A stretch of DNA of 64,000 bases from Mucisphaera sp965279675 (GCF_965279675.1 NZ_CBDIIJ010000002.1:1-64000), one strand, 5' to 3'. Positions 17,855-27,900 are shown, numbered from the stretch's first letter. Numbers and translations: made by a program. The notes: generated by a model not told the origin, from the letters alone.

Positions 17855-18118
17855 TCATTCGCGGCTGGGGCGGAGTTGTACGTCGCTGAGGCGTGTGCCT
17901 TGTGCCTGTTCCTGCAGATTTTGTGTGATCTGAACCATCAGGCCGAGGTCGTGCCAGCCGGCGTCTTTATTCAAGAGGCCATCGTTGACTAGGCGGATGG
18001 CGTAGACGGGGCGGTTGCATAGTGTGGGTGCGGCCTCGTTTTGCCTGAACGTATCTCCCTTCAGGACAGCGCCCGCTCCTTGAAAGGGACGCGGGCTGCC
18101 TTTCGCCAAGCCAACATG
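17855..18118 (-). pseudogene. 3' remnant of an unidentified gene, frameshifted
   Basis: The minus strand reads a protein-like C-terminus, RPVYAIRLVNDGLLNKDAGW followed by HDLGLMVQITQNLQEQAQG, ending at 17,855. In another frame just upstream it reads LMLAWRKAARVPFKERALS, so a frameshift lies near 18,061-18,070. Nothing coding continues past about 18,118, where the dockerin remnant on the other strand begins. I do not recognise the family. The original gene was presumably several hundred residues. Confidence 0.4.
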
Positions 18119-18119
18119 A

Positions 18120-18428
18120 GGGCCTTTAGATGTTGACGACGCGATCTACTGGATCGAGTCATTGCTCGGGAGCAGGATTAGGTATGCGGATCTTGATCGG
18201 TCAATCGATCTGATTGATCTATTGATTCTCGCCTCGAGTTTCTTTGAGCTTGGCGTTTACACGGATGGAGACTTCAACCTGAGCGGGGTCGTCAATCTCG
18301 TTGATCTCTCGCTGCTTGCGACCAACTTCGGGTTTACGGCCGAGAGCGTTACTGAGCCAGCCGTAGTTGCCGGACTGGGCCTGCTCGTGGTGGCCTTCAG
18401 ACATCGACAGAACAACTCGTTAGATTGA
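18120..18428 (+). pseudogene. 3' remnant of a dockerin-repeat secreted protein
   Basis: The open frame begins immediately after a stop at 18,117 and reads LDVDDAIYWIESLLGSR, then two dockerin-like repeats (LDRSIDLIDLLILASSFF and GDFNLSGVVNLVDLSLLATN). A short hydrophobic tail ends RHRQNNSLD. There is no signal peptide, no passenger domain and no ribosome site, so only the C-terminal end survives. The usual VPEP is weak (SVTEPAVV). It abuts the remnant on the opposite strand back-to-back. Confidence 0.6.
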
Positions 18429-18453
18429 GCATCTCTTATCTTGGGAGTATTTC

Positions 18454-18720
18454 TTGATCCACGGCATCAGCTATTGGTCCCTCGAGCACGGGCTCGCGAA
18501 CACGCGTCCTGTCGATGCGGCCATTGCAGAGGCAGAGCGTGCTGGCTTTGACGCTCTTGAGCTGCGTGTTAGTCCAGAAAGCGTGATTTGCCCTGATCTG
18601 AATGATGATGAATGTCTGACCGTCCGCGAGCAGATCGCAGCCACGCCGCTGGTGATCGAGACGCTCGCGAGGGGCATGAGCTGGGCGTACAACCCGACGT
18701 CGATCTCTCATTCGTTTTAG
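18454..18720 (+). pseudogene. Sugar phosphate isomerase/epimerase, truncated
   Basis: The first 88 residues of an AP-endonuclease-2-type TIM barrel (IolE-like family): MIHGISYWSLEHGLAN, FDALELRVS, then ARGMSWAYNP. A stop follows where family members continue for about 200 more residues. Start is TTG at 18,454 with GGGAG 6 bases upstream. The following oxidoreductase gene begins 28 bases after the stop with its own GGAG, so a 3' deletion has joined the two. The loss of most of the barrel means no activity is expected. Confidence 0.65.
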
Positions 18721-18747
18721 TGATTTTACTCACCACGGAGTTGAAGC

Positions 18748-19773
18748 ATGATTAAGGTAGGCGTTTGCGGCCTCGGCATGATGGGCAACACTCATCTTGA
18801 TGCGTATACGCGTCTTGAAGGCGTTGAGGTAGCGGCTGTGGCCGATGCCAATCCTGATCGGTTATCCGGGTCGGAGAAGGCGGGCGGGAACATCGAGGGG
18901 CAGGCGCAGGGTGGTTTTGACCTGCAGAAGGTCAAGCGCTACACGGATGCGAAAGAGCTGATTGATGACCCTGATATCGACGTTGTGGATATCTGCCTGC
19001 CTACGCCTGCGCATCTGCGTTTCGCGATCCAGGCCCTTGATGCCGGCAAGCATGTTTTGATCGAGAAGCCATTGGCGCGTACGTCTGACCAGGCGCGTCA
19101 ACTCGTTGAGGCCGCGGACCGTGCCGCCGGCCTGTCGATGGTCGCGATGTGTATGCGTTTCTGGCCGGGCTGGTCCTGGCTCAAAGAGACAATCGACGAC
19201 AAGACTTACGGTCGTGTTCAGGCTGCGACGTTCCGTCGGGTTGCGTCGCACCCTGGTGGGGCCTTCTATCTTGATGGCGATGCGTGTGGCGGAGCAGCGC
19301 TTGATCTGCACATTCATGACACCGACTTTGTTCAGTACTGCTTTGGCATGCCGCGTGCTGTTAGCAGTCGGGGCTATTCGTCGTTGACGCATAAGATCGA
19401 CCATATCACCACGCAGTATCACTATGACGGCATCCCGCTTGTTGTCGCTGAAGGTGGTTGGGCCATGGCGAAGTCGTTTCCATTCACGATGCAGTACGCC
19501 GTGAACTTCGAGAGGGCCACTGCGGTCTTCGACCTTGCTGCTGAGGAGCCGCTGACCATTTATTATGGGGACGGCGGCAGCGAGGCTATCTCTCTCGATC
19601 CCGGCATGGGTTACGAGCATGAGCTCGCCTACTTCATCAGGTGCATCAAGGAGGGTTCAGAGCCTACAGCGGTCACGCTGCGTGATGCGTCGCTGGCCCT
19701 GCGGATTGTTGAAGCTGAAGTTGAGAGTGCACGCAGCGGTCAGGTGGTTGAGGTTGCGTCTGCGGCTGTCTAG
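18748..19773 (+). CDS. Gfo/Idh/MocA family NAD(P)-dependent oxidoreductase
   Basis: Sugar or inositol dehydrogenase-type enzyme of 341 residues. The N-terminal Rossmann fold has VGVCGLGMMGNTH and VAAVADANPDR. The catalytic-lysine motif is EKPLART, after GKHVLI. The C-terminal domain contains GGAALDLHIHDTDFV, with the histidine/aspartate pair usual for this family. GGAG precedes the ATG by 8 bases. It is the only intact gene in a run of remnants; with the lost isomerase/epimerase it would form a pair commonly seen in inositol or uncommon-sugar catabolism. The substrate is not readable. It ends in TAG. Confidence 0.85.
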   Translation: MIKVGVCGLGMMGNTHLDAYTRLEGVEVAAVADANPDRLSGSEKAGGNIEGQAQGGFDLQKVKRYTDAKELIDDPDIDVVDICLPTPAHLRFAIQALDAGKHVLIEKPLARTSDQARQLVEAADRAAGLSMVAMCMRFWPGWSWLKETIDDKTYGRVQAATFRRVASHPGGAFYLDGDACGGAALDLHIHDTDFVQYCFGMPRAVSSRGYSSLTHKIDHITTQYHYDGIPLVVAEGGWAMAKSFPFTMQYAVNFERATAVFDLAAEEPLTIYYGDGGSEAISLDPGMGYEHELAYFIRCIKEGSEPTAVTLRDASLALRIVEAEVESARSGQVVEVASAAV

Positions 19774-19807
19774 TTATGCTTCCAGTATCGTGATTCAGGA
19801 GCATCCG

Positions 19808-20117
19808 GTGGCCGAGGTGGCTGAATCGATGCCTCGGCGGCTGTTGTCACTTGATGTTTATCGCGGGCTGACCATGCTGCTTCTGATGGCCGAGGGGCGG
19901 GAGTGTCTGCGGCCATCATTCGTTTGAGCATCCTGCTATTCAGGCGCTTGCCTTCCACTGGCTGCGTCCTCGTGTCGGTTTTTTTACGGAAGGCTTTCTC
20001 GGACCGGTCGGTCTAGCTGGTCCGTTGCTGATGCTTGCCACGGCCCTTCTGACGTGGTTCGTCCTCTGGTATCTCTGCTTCTGGCTGTATCGTCATCGGA
20101 TCTATATCCGAGTCTGA
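19808..20117 (+). pseudogene. Membrane acyltransferase-like gene, internally deleted
   Basis: GTG at 19,808, with AGGAG upstream, starts RRLLSLDVYRGLTMLLLMAE, the characteristic start of the YeiB/HGSNAT-like (DUF5009-type) membrane family. The frame stops at 19,927. A shifted frame then reads FEHPAIQALAFHW, and about 20 residues on reaches a hydrophobic C-terminus, LMLATALLTWFVLWYLCFWL, ending YRHRIYIRV. Normal proteins have about 350-400 residues; most of the middle is missing, in addition to a frameshift. No function is expected. Confidence 0.6.
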
Positions 20118-20418
20118 CTGAACCTTGTGACCACACATGTTGTGATTTGGCTTCGATGGTCTGATTCGAGGTCGGATTGTTTCTGCTTTGGGTCTGGCGC
20201 GAGGTTGCTAACGGTTCCATTCAATCCGTGACGAGGCTCATCGGTTGTGCACATTTGCGGCTGTGGGTGGCATTTACAGGGGCTCGAATCATGCACTTGT
20301 GCCATGCGGTGGCAGCGAGCCATTCTTACGGGTCCTGCCCGACGTCGAAGCGTGTAGCGATTAATGACAGATCTTGTGGATCATAGAGATAGATAAGTTC
20401 ATCAGTTACCCTACTTTT
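20118..20418. other. Non-coding gap before the PPK2 gene
   Basis: About 300 bases in which I see no gene, RNA or clear repeat. A TTG-initiated extension of the PPK2 frame at 20,374 is possible but lacks a ribosome site. Confidence 0.5.
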
Positions 20419-21225
20419 ATGCATACGGATTCATACCGTGTCACACCGGGCAGGAAGTTCAGCCTCAGCGGTTTTCCGACCGCTGATGATGGTGGCTTTG
20501 ACAAGGACGTGGCCCGTGATCGCTTCGCGGGGTTGCGGCAGCGGCTGATCGAGCAACAGGAGCTGCTGTATGCGGATGGGCGGTTTGGGGTGCTGGTTGT
20601 GTTCCAGGCCATGGATGCCGGGGGCAAGGGCAGCACGATCCGTAAGGTGATCGGCCCGCTTAACCCGGCGGGGGTTCGTGTTACGAGCTTCAAGGCTCCA
20701 AGCGACGAGGAGCTGCGGCATGACTTTCTCTGGCGGGTCCATGCCCGAGCACCCAGACGGGGCGACATCGCCGTCTTTAACCGGTCTCACTACGAGGACG
20801 TCTTGATCGCTCGGGTCAAGGGGCTGGTGCCTGCAGAGGTCTGTCAGCAGCGGTATGAGCACATCAACGCTTTCGAGCGGCTGCTCCACGACGAGGGCAC
20901 CCGTGTCGTGAAGTTCTATCTCCATATCTCGAAGGGCTATCAGAAGCAGCGGCTTCAGCTGAGGCTTGATGATCCGAACAAGCACTGGAAGTTTGAGCCG
21001 GCTGATCTTCAAGAGCGTGCCCGATGGTCCGACTACCAGATGGCTTTTGAGGAAGCGATCTCGCGTTGCTCAACGGATCAGGCGCCGTGGTACGTTGTGC
21101 CGGCTGAGCGGCGGTGGTTTCGCAACCTGCTTGTAGCGCAGGTCCTGGTCGATACGCTCGATGCTTTGGATCTGAGAACGCCTAAGCCGGCTTTTGACCC
21201 CAAGACTATAGATATCCCAGATTAA
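20419..21225 (+). CDS. Polyphosphate kinase 2 family protein
   Basis: PPK2 uses inorganic polyphosphate to phosphorylate nucleoside mono- or diphosphates. The family core is present: Walker A AMDAGGKGST (64-73), FNRSHYEDVLIARV (Walker B region), and the basic lid around residues 155-175. Length from this ATG is 268 residues, usual for one-domain PPK2. The ATG is preferred to an upstream TTG because it starts directly before conserved sequence, though neither has a good ribosome site. Class (AMP versus NDP) is not resolved. It lies 22 bases upstream of the antiporter gene. Confidence 0.87.
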   Translation: MHTDSYRVTPGRKFSLSGFPTADDGGFDKDVARDRFAGLRQRLIEQQELLYADGRFGVLVVFQAMDAGGKGSTIRKVIGPLNPAGVRVTSFKAPSDEELRHDFLWRVHARAPRRGDIAVFNRSHYEDVLIARVKGLVPAEVCQQRYEHINAFERLLHDEGTRVVKFYLHISKGYQKQRLQLRLDDPNKHWKFEPADLQERARWSDYQMAFEEAISRCSTDQAPWYVVPAERRWFRNLLVAQVLVDTLDALDLRTPKPAFDPKTIDIPD

Positions 21226-21247
21226 GCTGCATGGATAGGGTCTCGAG

Positions 21248-22291
21248 TTGAACATCCTCCTCATCCTGCTGGGGCTTGTCCTGCTGACTGCTGGCGGTGA
21301 GACCCTCATCCGCGGGGCTTCCCGGCTGGCTGCGGCGGCCGGTATCCCGCCGCTGCTGGTCGGACTCACGGTCGTGGCCTTCGGCACCAGTGCGCCTGAA
21401 CTCGCCGTGTCCATCAAGGCCGCACTCACCGGGGAGGCCGACCTCGCCCTGGGTAATGTGGTGGGCAGCAATACGTTCAACATCCTGCTGATCCTCGGTC
21501 TGTCGGCCCTGATTCTGCCGCTGAGTGCTTCGATGCAGCTTATCCGGCTGGATGTTCCCGTCATGGTCGGCGTTTCGGTCGTCGCTTGGTTCCTCGCTGG
21601 CAACGGGCTGATCTCGCGTTTTGAGGGGGTGCTCCTGGCTATAGGTCTGGTTGCCTATACGGCGTTTCAGATACGCTTGGGTCTGCGTCTGCCGGCAGCT
21701 GATGGCGCCCCCTCTACGTCAACCAGGCTTTGGCCCGCCTTGCTGGGCATCGCGGTGGGACTCACCCTTTTGGTCCTTGGTTCGCGAGCCCTGGTCGATG
21801 GCGCGACAGCGATTGCTCAGTCCTTTGGCGTTTCCGAGCTTATGATCGGCCTCACGGTCATCGCCTCGGGTACCTCGCTGCCTGAGGTGGCCACCTCGGT
21901 GATCGCCGCGGTGCGTGGCCAGCGAGACCTGGCCATCGGTAACGTTGTCGGCAGCAACATCTTCAACATCCTCGGCGTGCTCGGGATCGCGGCTGCTCTA
22001 TCACCTGCTGGTATCGCGGTGGCCCCTGCTGCCTTGCGCTTTGACATCCCCATCATGGTGGCTGTTGCCTTTGCCTGCCTGCCCATCTTCATCACGGCGG
22101 GCCGGATTGACCGCTGGGAGGGTGGGCTCTTTCTGTTTTTCTATGCTGCCTACCTCGTCTTTCTCGTTCTGGCTGCGACCACTCACCCCGGTCTCAACGC
22201 TTTCACGTCTGCCATGGCTGGCTTTGTCATCCCTCTCGTCGTGGTCACCCTTGCCCTCAGTCTGATCTACACGAGGGCCCCACGATCGTGA
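21248..22291 (+). CDS. Calcium/sodium (cation) antiporter, YrbG-like
   Basis: Inner-membrane exchanger of the CaCA superfamily, 347 residues with about ten hydrophobic segments. The two inverted alpha-repeats are diagnostic: GTSAPELAVSI with GNVVGSNTFN, and GTSLPEVATSV with GNVVGSNIFN. It begins at TTG, and its TGA overlaps the GTG of the next gene (GTGA), so they are translationally coupled. The cation is probably Ca2+/Na+ or H+; this is inferred from the family. Confidence 0.88.
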   Translation: MNILLILLGLVLLTAGGETLIRGASRLAAAAGIPPLLVGLTVVAFGTSAPELAVSIKAALTGEADLALGNVVGSNTFNILLILGLSALILPLSASMQLIRLDVPVMVGVSVVAWFLAGNGLISRFEGVLLAIGLVAYTAFQIRLGLRLPAADGAPSTSTRLWPALLGIAVGLTLLVLGSRALVDGATAIAQSFGVSELMIGLTVIASGTSLPEVATSVIAAVRGQRDLAIGNVVGSNIFNILGVLGIAAALSPAGIAVAPAALRFDIPIMVAVAFACLPIFITAGRIDRWEGGLFLFFYAAYLVFLVLAATTHPGLNAFTSAMAGFVIPLVVVTLALSLIYTRAPRS

Positions 22292-22950
22292 CCAGCCAGC
22301 ATCAGGTCGAAGACTCGCCCGAAGCGACGCGGAGCAATCATTCCCCGGTGGTCCCGCTTCATTCAGTCTTCGACGACTTAGATCAGTTCGTGACCTCGCG
22401 GGACGGGCAGGACGTTACGTTGGCTGACGTAGAGAACGCACTTCGTGGGCGCGGAGCCGCCGTCCTGATCCTTGTGCTGTCGATGCCATTTATATTTCCG
22501 ATACCCATCCCTCTGCTTGCCACCGTCTGCGGGCTTCCGATGTTCGCTATTGGGCTGCGGCTTCTGTTTGCCCGGGAACCGCGGCTGCCGGCTTTTGCCC
22601 AACGGCACCGATTTAGCCACAACACACTGTCACGCATCGCCTCGGGGCTCCGGCGCTCGCTAATGCCTCTGGCGTGGCTCTACATGCCTCGACTCGCCCC
22701 GCTCTTCTGGCCCGTCGCCTGGCGAATGACTGGTCTGTCCATCGCCCTGGCGGCCCTGATGCTGAGTCTTCCATTGCCTATCCCGTTCGCGAACATGATC
22801 CCCGCCCTTGCCCTGATCCAGTTCGCCGCAGGGCTGCTCCAGCGGGACGGGCTCGCGATACTGCTCGGCCATTTGCTGACTGTCTCTGGCTACGCTTACC
22901 TATACTGGATCTCCGAAACGGTGCTTCAACTTCTGAAGTCATTCTTCTGA
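22288..22950 (+). CDS. ExoD-family membrane protein
   Basis: A 220-residue inner-membrane protein of the exopolysaccharide synthesis ExoD family. The soluble N-terminus (about 1-60) is followed by conserved LADVENALRGRGAAVLIL, a proline-rich FIFPIPIPLL membrane segment and a second LSLPLPIPFANMIPAL segment, the paired motif of the family. It starts with GTG overlapping the antiporter stop. ExoD's biochemical role is not settled; linkage to cation and osmotic genes here suggests an envelope or stress function. Confidence 0.8.
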   Translation: MTSQHQVEDSPEATRSNHSPVVPLHSVFDDLDQFVTSRDGQDVTLADVENALRGRGAAVLILVLSMPFIFPIPIPLLATVCGLPMFAIGLRLLFAREPRLPAFAQRHRFSHNTLSRIASGLRRSLMPLAWLYMPRLAPLFWPVAWRMTGLSIALAALMLSLPLPIPFANMIPALALIQFAAGLLQRDGLAILLGHLLTVSGYAYLYWISETVLQLLKSFF

Positions 22951-23120
22951 AAACGTATGGATACTGCCGCTGGTGTTGCGTGCAAGCAACCGACGCGATC
23001 AATCGTTTTGTCGACTCTACAAGTTACCCTGCGTGGGGGTTGAGGCCTATCAAAAACCATGTTCGGAACTCAGAAGAAATCGCTCCATGGTTGCACGTAT
23101 ATCATTCTAAGATGGGGCTT

Positions 23121-23915
23121 ATGAATCAATCTCAGAGACTCGAGAATCTGAAGCTGTATCGTGCGGTGGTGGGCCCGCTGACGATCTGGCTGCGGCGGGA
23201 AGGCGAGGAGTTGTTCGTTGCCACGGAGCGCGATGCCGACGAGTCGCTCAGGCATCGTGACGAGCCGCTGGCTATGGCTGACTCGGAGCCACCGACGGAC
23301 TCAGCAGCTTTGGCCTGGGATCGGTACATCCTGGCGTCGAATTCGCAGGAGATCGGTCTGCGGTACCTTTTGCCGGACCGCCCGCTTGTCGCGCGTCCCG
23401 AATCGGTGCTGGTCTTGCCGCCCGGGAGACATGCGACGTTCTACTTTGGTATTCCGCTTCGGATTGCGGTTGTCGAGGCGGCGCTGCCACCCGTGACCCT
23501 GACGGAGTTGCCGACGATCGTCCTGTCGAACATATGGTTCGGTGATCCAATGCAGGGGGAGTTGTGCTACTCGCTTATGACCCGAGCCAAGCGTGATGTC
23601 GATCTTGCCGAGCGGCGACCGTATCGGGCGATCTGCACGTTGGAGATCCGCAACGAGTCCGATGAGCCGATCAAGGTCCAGCGGCTACGAGTGAGTGGGC
23701 CGAATCTCGACCTCTTTGAGGGCGAGGGTCAGGTCTGGACCAATCGTGTTGTCGCCAGATTCAGGAGCCAGGAGCAGGGCAGCGAGGTGGAGGTTGTTAC
23801 ATCGGCACCGACATCGGGCTTGCGTAAGATCGTGCCGGCTCGTGAACCGGTGGTAGGGAGTGTGGTGTCGCGGGTTCTGGGGATGTTCCGACGAGAGGAG
23901 TCCATCGACGCATGA
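23121..23915 (+). CDS. DUF432 domain protein
   Basis: A 264-residue soluble protein matching my recollection of DUF432: NLKLYRAVVGPLTIWLRREG at the start, YLLPDRPLVARPESVLVLPP in the middle, and an immunoglobulin-like C-terminal half (RAICTLEIRNESDEPIKVQR). Start at 23,121 is chosen because conserved-looking sequence begins there; the frame stays open for 450 bases upstream but that stretch has poor codon character. Its stop overlaps the ATG of the MscS gene. Function is unknown. The coupling suggests a soluble partner or regulator of the channel, which is inference. Confidence 0.65.
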   Translation: MNQSQRLENLKLYRAVVGPLTIWLRREGEELFVATERDADESLRHRDEPLAMADSEPPTDSAALAWDRYILASNSQEIGLRYLLPDRPLVARPESVLVLPPGRHATFYFGIPLRIAVVEAALPPVTLTELPTIVLSNIWFGDPMQGELCYSLMTRAKRDVDLAERRPYRAICTLEIRNESDEPIKVQRLRVSGPNLDLFEGEGQVWTNRVVARFRSQEQGSEVEVVTSAPTSGLRKIVPAREPVVGSVVSRVLGMFRREESIDA

Positions 23916-24805
23916 TGCTTGCTGCCTTCATTGAATGGTCGATGCTCAGAGAGTACGCGGTTCAGAATCTCGAAACGATTATTCGCGTTCTGATACTGGT
24001 CTTTATTGGGTTGCCTGCTGTGTGGTTCGTTTCCAGAACCATCGGTCGGGCCCTTGAGCGGCGAACGACCGCACAAGCCGGGATGGTTGTCCGCAAAGTC
24101 ATCCTGTACGTGGGTGTGTTGATCATCGGTCTATCCGTAGCCAGGCAGTGTGGGATCCCGCTGACCCCCCTTCTTGGTGCGGCGGGCATTGTTGGTATCG
24201 CCGTAGGTTTTGCGTCACAAACCTCAGTCTCGAATGTCATCTCGGGCTTGTTCCTGATCGCTGAGAAGCCGTTCTCTGTGGGGGACGTGGTGAAGATCGG
24301 GCAGACCACGGGGCTTGTGCTTTCTATCGACCTTCTGTCGCTCAAGATCCGGACGTTCGACAATCAGTATGTCCGGATTCCGAACGAGACGTTGATGAAG
24401 ACCGAGGTGGTCAACATCACGCGCTTCCCGATACGTCGTGTCGACTTCACCATCTCGGTCGCCTATCGCGAAGACCTCGATCGTATCAAGAGCATCCTGC
24501 TCGACCTCGCGAAGCAACATCCACAGGTCCTGGATGAACCCGATCCGCTGGTGCTTCTGACGAACTACAACAACTCCGGCATCGACTTCCTGTTTGCCGT
24601 GTGGTGTGTCAAGTCGGATTTTTTTGAGATCCGGAAGACGCTGATCCCCTCCATCAAGAAGCGGTTCGATGAAGAAGGGGTTGAGATTCCGTTCCCCCAT
24701 ATCAGTCTTTACGCCGGGTCTGGGACCGACGCCTTGCCTATACGGCTCGTCAATGAAGAGCCGGCCCTGGATGCTTCGGTGCCTGATGACTCATCCAAAA
24801 CCTGA
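23912..24805 (+). CDS. MscS-family small-conductance mechanosensitive channel
   Basis: A 297-residue membrane channel releasing osmolytes on hypo-osmotic shock. It has two or three N-terminal transmembrane helices, then the pore helix LLGAAGIVGIAVGFASQTSV, the beta domain (ISGLFLIAEKPFSVGDVVKI), and a C-terminal alpha-beta domain ending near EIPFPHISLY. It starts at ATG overlapping the DUF432 stop by 4 bases. It closes a group of cation and osmotic-stress genes that begins with the PPK2 gene. Confidence 0.9.
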   Translation: MMLAAFIEWSMLREYAVQNLETIIRVLILVFIGLPAVWFVSRTIGRALERRTTAQAGMVVRKVILYVGVLIIGLSVARQCGIPLTPLLGAAGIVGIAVGFASQTSVSNVISGLFLIAEKPFSVGDVVKIGQTTGLVLSIDLLSLKIRTFDNQYVRIPNETLMKTEVVNITRFPIRRVDFTISVAYREDLDRIKSILLDLAKQHPQVLDEPDPLVLLTNYNNSGIDFLFAVWCVKSDFFEIRKTLIPSIKKRFDEEGVEIPFPHISLYAGSGTDALPIRLVNEEPALDASVPDDSSKT

Positions 24806-24935
24806 GTTCTGGCTGGCCATTGATTCGGGAGGCCCGGCCGGTCCGCGACTGACGCCAGACTCAGCCTCCTTTGCTCCCAGGCACTAAGATCATCTCTGAC
24901 TGCTTCGGGCATGGATGTGACGGACGAGGTGACGG

Positions 24936-27900
24936 ATGGCGATACGTATCGGGCTGCATCACTGGACGCGATACCGGTATGACCGGTTGGTTGAGCTGGG
25001 TCCGCAGGTAGTTCGGTTGCGGCCGGCGGCGCACTGCCGGACGGGTGTGCTGTCCTATGGGATGCGTGTGGAAGTGGGGGAAGGTGAAGCGGAACCCTTT
25101 ATCAACTGGCAACAGGACCCGCAGGGGAACTACCTGGCACGGCTGGTGTTTCCGAAGCCGGTGACGGCGTTTGGTGTGGCGGTGGACGTGGTGGCGGATA
25201 TGATGGTGATCAATCCGTTTGACTTCTTCCTAGAAAAGACTGCGGAGCATTATCCGTTTAACTATGAGCCGGGGCTGGCTCGGGAGCTGCGCCCTTACTT
25301 GGAGACGCTGGGGCCGGAGGAGGGGTGCGGGCGGCTGTTCGAGGAGATGCTGGCTGGGGTGGATCTGAGTGAACAGGCGACGGTGGATTTTCTGGTGGAC
25401 GTGAACCGGATGGTGGAGGAGCGGCTGGACTACTCGCTGCGGTTCGATCCTGGGATTCAGTCGCCTGAGGAGACGCTGGAGCGGGGGGTGGGCTCCTGCC
25501 GTGATTATGCGTGGCTTCTCGTTCAGTTGCTGCGGCGGTGTGGGCTGGCGGCTAGGTTTGTATCGGGGTATTCGATTCAGCTGGTGGCGGATATGAAGCC
25601 GATTGATGAGGGGGCTCCGGCGGGTGTCGCGGAGGATGTGGCGGATCTGCATGCCTGGGTGGAGGTGTATCTGCCAGGCGCTGGTTGGGTGGGTCTGGAT
25701 GCGACGAGTGGGATGCTGTGTGGTGAGGGGCATTTGCCACTGGCGTGCTCGCCTGATCCCGGGAGCGCGGCGCCGATCTCGGGGACGCTGGGCGATTGCG
25801 AGGTGAGTTTCGAGTATGGGCTGGATGTGACGCGGGTTCATGAGGACCCGCGGGTGACGAAGCCGTATACGGAGGAAACGTGGGCCGCGATCGACAGGGT
25901 GGGGCACGAAGTGGATCGGCGGTTGGAGGCGGGTGACGTGCGGCTGACGATGGGTGGCGAGCCGACGTTTGTTTCGATTGACGACCAGGCGGGGGCGACC
26001 TGGAACACGGATGCGGTAGGCGGCGGCAAGCGCAGGTTTGCAGAGCGTCTGGTTCGGGGGCTTCGGGAGCGGTTTGCGCCGGGGAGTCTGCTGCATGTGG
26101 GCCAGGGCAAGTGGTATCCGGGAGAGCCGCTGCCAAGGTGGGAGCTGGGGGTGTATTGGCGTCGGGACGGCAAGCCTGTGTGGGGCCGAGAGGATCTACT
26201 GGCCGATGAGTCGCGGAATGATGGGTTTGGGCATAGCGATGCCCGGCGTTTTCTGGAGCGGCTGTCGCGGCGGCTGCGGGTGGCGGATGGGTATATCCGG
26301 GCGGTCTATGAGGATGCCGATCATTACCGTCGGGTTCGTGAGCGGTTGCCGGTCAATGTGACGGCGGATGACAACAAGCTCGAGAACGCGGAGGACAGAG
26401 AACGGCTGCGGCGTGTGTTCGAGCGTGGATTGACTACGCCTGTTGGTTATGTGCTGCCTTTGGCGAAGGTGATGCGTGGTGAGGGTTCGCGTTGGCAGAG
26501 CGGGATGTGGATGGTCCAGGCTGATAGCGGGGGTCGGGGAGAGACTCAGCCACGGGGTTCGCGCAAGCGGGGTGGGTGGTTGCGGTTGATCCCGGGTGAT
26601 TCGCCGATTGGTCTGCGGTTGCCACTGGAATCGCTGCCCTGGGTGGAGGAGCAGGACTATCCGTATGTGGTGGAGGCTGATCCGACGGCGAGTGCTGAGG
26701 TGCCTTTGCCGGATGACTGGACGCACGGCGGGCAGCGTCGGGCGGTTCGGACAGAGGAGCGTACGGGGCTGACGCAGCGGGTGCACGAGCAGGTGGCGAT
26801 CGGTGGCGGGAATCCAGCGGATGCCGTGCCGGGTGTGGGCCAGTCGGCGAAGTGGGTGATCCGGGCAGCGATGTGCGTGGAGCCTCGGGATGGTCGGCTG
26901 TATGTATTCATGCCGCCGACGCGTCGGCTGGAGGACTACCTGGAGCTGCTATCGGCGGTTGAGTCGGTGGCGGCGGAGTTGGGGACGCCGGTGGTGATCG
27001 AGGGCTATACCCCGCCGACCGATGCGCGGCTGTTGCAGATGAAGGTAACGCCCGATCCGGGTGTGATCGAGGTGAACATTCATCCGAGTTCGTCTTGGGG
27101 TGATTTGTCCGAGGTGACGTCGTCGCTTTACGAGATAGCTCGTTCGTGTCGTTTGGGGACAGAGAAGTTTCAATTGGATGGTCGGCATACGGGGACGGGT
27201 GGGGGCAATCACGTGGTGGTAGGTGCGGCGAGGCCGCTGGACTCGCCGTTTCTGCGTCGGCCCGACTTGCTGCGCAGTTTGCTGGGTCATTGGCACAATC
27301 ATCCATCGCTGAGTTATCTGTTCAGCGGGATGTTCATCGGGCCAACGAGTCAGGCACCGCGGGTGGATGAGGGCCGTTCGGATGCGACGTACGAGTTGGA
27401 GATCGCGTTTGGTCAGATTCCGGGTGCGGGTGAGGGTGATGTGCCGGCGTGGCTGGTTGATCGTGTGTTTCGTCATTTGTTGACGGACCTGACGGGAAAC
27501 ACACACCGGGCCGAGTTTTGTATCGATAAGCTCTATTCGCCTGACTCGGCGACGGGTCGGCTGGGGCTGGTGGAGTTTCGCGGTTTTGAGATGCCGCCTC
27601 ATCCGCGTATGGCACTCACACAGGCCTTACTGCTGCGGGCGCTGATTGCGCGGTTCTGGGAGGTTCCGGGTAAGCACCACCTGATTCGCTGGGGGACGAT
27701 GCTGCATGACCGCTTTCTGCTGCCGCACTTTGTAGAGGAGGACTTCCGTGATGTGCTAGAGGACCTGCGCGAGCATGGTTTTGGGCTTGAGGCGGCCTGG
27801 TATGAATCGTTTTTTGAGTTTCGTTTTCCGCGGCACGGGACGTATACCTGTGATGGCGTGACGATCGAACTGCGTCAGGCGATCGAGCCCTGGCTGACTT

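Noticed and set aside
22674..23120. Extended N-terminus of the DUF432 protein
   Set aside because: The upstream frame overlaps ExoD, is Arg/Ala/Pro-rich, and has no domain. The later ATG fits the family better.
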